Assembly: GCF_016901135.1 (NCBI RefSeq)
Contig: NZ_JAFEVL010000003.1
Span: 62,001-126,000, forward strand
Origin: Martinezella lusitana
GTDB lineage: Bacteria; Pseudomonadota; Alphaproteobacteria; Rhizobiales; Rhizobiaceae
Length of the DNA: 64,000 nt
Reading direction: 5' to 3'
The position numbers and the translations under genes were made by a program. Numbering within the stretch: position 1 is the first letter of the stretch; every line of letters starts with the position of its first letter. The notes below the pieces were generated by a model, which was not told where the DNA came from, ran no database searches, and saw only the letters and a list, made by a program, of their open reading frames with translations. Shown in pieces: positions 61,721 to 64,000 of this stretch.

Positions 61721-61998
61721 CCGGGCGAATGCCTTTTCAGCCGTTGCAATAGGCCCTTCAAAGGGCGGGCACTTGCATCGGCCAGTCGCATTCCCACTTT
61801 GAAGGTCTTTCAGAGGAAAGTCTTGCCGCCGGCGATATTTAGTGCCTAACCGGTAATGTGGGCTCCCCGACCCCGAGCAAAACGCGATAGCGTCAGCGAG
61901 CTGAACCAACGCGGCTACTTTCGTAGCCCATGCGACACACAAAAAGGGACGTCTTCCCTTTTGGCCAACGCATAATCTACCTCATTCCCTCAATTCCC

Positions 61999-62097
61999 TC
62001 ACCAGAGATTATCCTCATCATCCTGGACCTCGGGAGGCTGGGGCATGACGAAACAACCAAGAACGATGGCCGCCATGAAGGCAAGAAATAGAAGCAC
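61999..62097 (-). CDS. Very small predicted membrane protein
   Basis: A 32-residue frame starting with GTG, 5 bases after an excellent GGAGGGG ribosome site. It has one hydrophobic helix (LLFLAFMAAIVLGCFVM, residues 2-18) and an acidic tail (VQDDEDNLW). It belongs to no family I know. The strong ribosome site plus membrane helix makes translation believable. Confidence 0.42.
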   Translation of the reverse strand: MLLFLAFMAAIVLGCFVMPQPPEVQDDEDNLW

Positions 62098-62528
62098 GCG
62101 GTCCCCTCCGGTCTCATTGGAATGCAGCAGGCCTTGAAAGGTCGAGCAACGCTTTACCGTCGCTTGGCTCGTTGCCTTTAGGTGCCGGAGACGTTGATAC
62201 AGCAGCTCGATTATCGAGCTTGCTGGAGACGGAAATTCGGCCGGAACGTTACCGTCTGTTACGGATTGTAGATTCTTGCAAACGAGGGATTGTGCTGGAA
62301 ATTCTCTCTCGAGCCAGAATGCCCCTACAGCCGGGCGCAATTCAGGCGGCAAGCCTCTCGAAACATTGAATTTTGTAAACAAACCTAACAAGGATTGCCG
62401 CAGGTAGTCTATGGAGCTTTGGAGCAAAGTAGAACCGGCGACGTAATTAATGTCATAATTTCCGATACTTACAGATATCAGCCCCTCACGAACCGACGAC
62501 CTGCCCGTTTCATGTCGACCATGGACAC
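62098..62528. other. Intergenic region, nothing recognised
   Basis: About 430 bases of mixed composition with no credible gene, except that it contains the ribosome site of the small membrane protein reading left. Overlapping frames have no motif. Confidence 0.4.
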
Positions 62529-62669
62529 ATGGTTGCGGACATCTTCGTTGAGACAAAAAAATCTTTGGAAATCTTGGCGCCGGATTTCGATCACCGACCC
62601 CGGTTATCGATCAATTCGCCGTCGTTGCCCCACAATTCGGACGGGCGGAAGCCGGAAGCGTGTGCCTGA
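62529..62669 (+). CDS. Possible short peptide upstream of a hairpin
   Basis: A 46-residue frame (MVADIFVETKKSLEILAPDF at the N-terminus) with plausible composition. Its stop lies within the loop of a 13-bp hairpin. The ribosome site is poor, and an overlapping frame competes, so it may be the tail of a decayed gene. Confidence 0.22.
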   Translation: MVADIFVETKKSLEILAPDFDHRPRLSINSPSLPHNSDGRKPEACA

Positions 62670-62685
62670 GCGCGCTTCCGGCTTC
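62648..62685. terminator. Strong 13-bp hairpin
   Basis: GAAGCCGGAAGCG pairs perfectly with CGCTTCCGGCTTC around a 12-base loop. No T-run follows on either strand. It may end transcription from the left or insulate the glycosyltransferase gene. Confidence 0.45.
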
Positions 62686-62817
62686 TGACACTTACCATTC
62701 ACCTGGCTGGTCCTGAATAATCATTCCGATGGGATGCCCACAGATGCTCTTGGTAACGGTCTAATGCCCCTTCGGCCCTGCACGGCAGCACTCCTCATTG
62801 TCGACAAGGGCGCATCT

Positions 62818-63639
62818 ATGACACTGGTTACCTTCATCATCCCCGTTCGTCATCAGGCCAATTCGAACGATTGGCCTTCGCTGAAGAGGAGGCTGTCGCA
62901 AACGATAGCCTCCATTTCCGGGCAATCCAACGGCGACTGGCGCGCCGTGATCATCGCCAATGAGGGCGCCGATCTGCCCGACCTGCCGCCGAAATTCTCG
63001 GTAGAACGCGTGACCTTCCCGCCAAACCAGCTATTCGACCTGCATAGCGCCGAGCGCGAGCAGGTTTATGAAGCGGTGCGCCTGGACAAGGGCCGCCGCA
63101 TATTAACGGGGATGCTCTCCGCCCGGAACAGCCGATTTTTCATGATCGTCGATGATGACGATTTCGTCAGCGCCAATGTCGTCGAGTTCGCCGCAGAGAA
63201 TGTGGATGCCAATGGCTGGAAAATCGACAGAGGCTATCTCTGGAGCGAAGGCGGACGTCTGCTGCTGCATCACAACGACTTCGCCAATTATTGTGGCACA
63301 TCGCTGATCATCCGCTCGGATCTCTACCAGCTGCCGGCAACCTTCGAGGACGCCGATGTCGATTACATCAAGTCGATGCTCGGCAGCCATGTGCGCATCG
63401 GCAAGCTGCTGGCCGATCAAGGTCATCCGCTGGGATCGCTTCCCTTTCGTGGCGCAATCTACCGGGTCGGGCATAGCGGCGCTCACAGCAAATCCACCAA
63501 TCTGCTCCGAGCCTATTTCCTCAACTCATCAGTGCTTCGCCATCCACGCCAGTTCCTGCGCAACCTTTCTCGCCTGCGCTTGCTCGGTCGTGATCTGCGA
63601 AGCGAGTTCTTCGGCACAGTGCAAACTGATAACGCATGA
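62818..63639 (+). CDS. GT-A family glycosyltransferase-like protein
   Basis: A 273-residue protein beginning MTLVTFIIPVRHQANSNDW, the normal first strand of GT2-type glycosyltransferases, with a metal-binding DDDD cluster at 112-115 (FMIVDDDDF). The C-terminal 60 residues are basic. No membrane helix is obvious. It probably transfers a sugar to a surface polysaccharide or glycan, acceptor unknown. ATG at 62818 has AAGGG upstream; an upstream extension to 62734 is unlikely. Confidence 0.8.
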   Translation: MTLVTFIIPVRHQANSNDWPSLKRRLSQTIASISGQSNGDWRAVIIANEGADLPDLPPKFSVERVTFPPNQLFDLHSAEREQVYEAVRLDKGRRILTGMLSARNSRFFMIVDDDDFVSANVVEFAAENVDANGWKIDRGYLWSEGGRLLLHHNDFANYCGTSLIIRSDLYQLPATFEDADVDYIKSMLGSHVRIGKLLADQGHPLGSLPFRGAIYRVGHSGAHSKSTNLLRAYFLNSSVLRHPRQFLRNLSRLRLLGRDLRSEFFGTVQTDNA

Positions 63640-63953
63640 GCATGGAAAAGACGGTTCACGACCGCCCATTTGGCCAGCTTAGATAGACATCAGGGAGATG
63701 GCGAAGCCATTGCTACCGGATTGGATGCCTCCTATCCGGCTGTTGCAACATCCGGCGAGACTATGCCCCATTAGTTTCGTCGGACACCCCGCAGACGACC
63801 CGTCATGTTGCTCCTCTGAAACGGCCAACTCACTTCATCTCGCAATAGCAAGAAACGTCGCCGATAGGATGCGCCGCGCTCGAACTGTTCAACATAGGTT
63901 GAGCAATTCTCCTCTCTGATGTATCCAACAGTGGGTTTTGCGGGGAGGAAAAT
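63640..63953. other. Intergenic region
   Basis: About 310 bases with short frames lacking support. It should contain the promoter of the gene starting at 63954. Confidence 0.4.
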
Positions 63954-64000
63954 ATGAAAAAATCTATCTCGATACTGGCATGCGCCATATTGGCATCCTG
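63954..64000 (+). CDS. Start of an exported protein, cut by window edge
   Basis: ATG at 63954, after an excellent GGGGAGG ribosome site at 5-6 bases, begins MKKSISILACAILAS, the opening of a signal peptide. Only 15 full codons are visible. The protein cannot be identified. Confidence 0.7.
   Translation, partial: MKKSISILACAILAS

Noticed and set aside
1..64000. CRISPR arrays, prophage, insertion sequences, tRNA or rRNA genes
   Set aside because: No regularly spaced repeats, transposase or integrase motifs, or cloverleaf-like genes were noticed on either strand.

Overview
The window reads as accessory (plasmid- or chromid-like) DNA of a Rhizobium-type alphaproteobacterium. Supporting signs are a Porin_2-type outer-membrane porin with a typical rhizobial N-terminus, an intergenic palindromic repeat of a type I recall from Rhizobium genomes, a very high density of solute-binding-protein ABC transporters with dedicated regulators, and short-chain dehydrogenases resembling the rhizobial polyol (Smo) system. 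There are no rRNA, tRNA, CRISPR or recognisable insertion sequences. The genus call is inference from protein style; no 16S or replication gene is present.

Layout. 0-4 kb: a LysR regulator (cut by the window edge) divergent from an SDR / alpha-beta hydrolase / DUF427 / SDR set. 4-8 kb: an SPFH membrane protein, an AT-rich gene-poor stretch, a hydratase-like gene and a DUF4118 membrane protein. 8.6-11.7 kb: a beta-propeller protein, a TPR-winged-helix regulator, a DUF899 protein and a small membrane protein. 11.7-14 kb: a LysR divergent from an SDR lacking its catalytic tyrosine, overlapped by a RidA-family gene. 14.6-15.7 kb: the porin with a clear terminator.

15.9-27.2 kb: two leftward amino-acid ABC operons separated by two divergent FCD-type GntR regulators. 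The first carries a single-chain fusion of the three modules of HcnABC/D-hydroxyproline-dehydrogenase-type enzymes, a DapA-family aldolase/deaminase and a DUF3830 protein. The second faces a HutC-type GntR, a LysR and an FMN-dependent monooxygenase (27.4-30.6 kb), with a good HutC operator between. 30.6-33.4 kb: an aminotransferase, a GNAT acetyltransferase and a LysR.

33.5-42.6 kb: a rightward catabolic operon with an argininosuccinate-lyase-like gene whose signature motif has drifted, an amino-acid ABC transporter, an MmgE/PrpD protein, a NodB-type deacetylase, an agmatinase-type ureohydrolase and an FAD-linked oxidase. It looks like import and stepwise breakdown of an N-substituted guanidino or amino compound. 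It converges on a leftward operon (42.7-49.8 kb) comprising a fusion of a LacI DNA-binding domain with a PfkB sugar kinase, a glutamine-amidotransferase-like protein, a sugar ABC transporter (single-domain ATPase, LsrB/RhaS-like binding protein, two permeases) and an M20 hydrolase. A LacI-type operator lies just before the fusion gene.

50-54.6 kb: a polyol module (SmoE-like binding protein, SmoS-like SDR, zinc alcohol dehydrogenase, LacI) lacking permease and ATPase genes. 55-64 kb: a TetR divergent from an SDR with palindromic operators, then scattered small genes (GFA, BrnA-like antitoxin, Mug glycosylase, hypotheticals, a decayed receiver domain), a stand-alone lpxD, a glycosyltransferase and the start of an exported protein. 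The strongest leads are the LacI-PfkB fusion, the single-chain HcnABC-like oxidoreductase, the lyase/ureohydrolase catabolic operon, and recurring hairpins directly after binding-protein genes.
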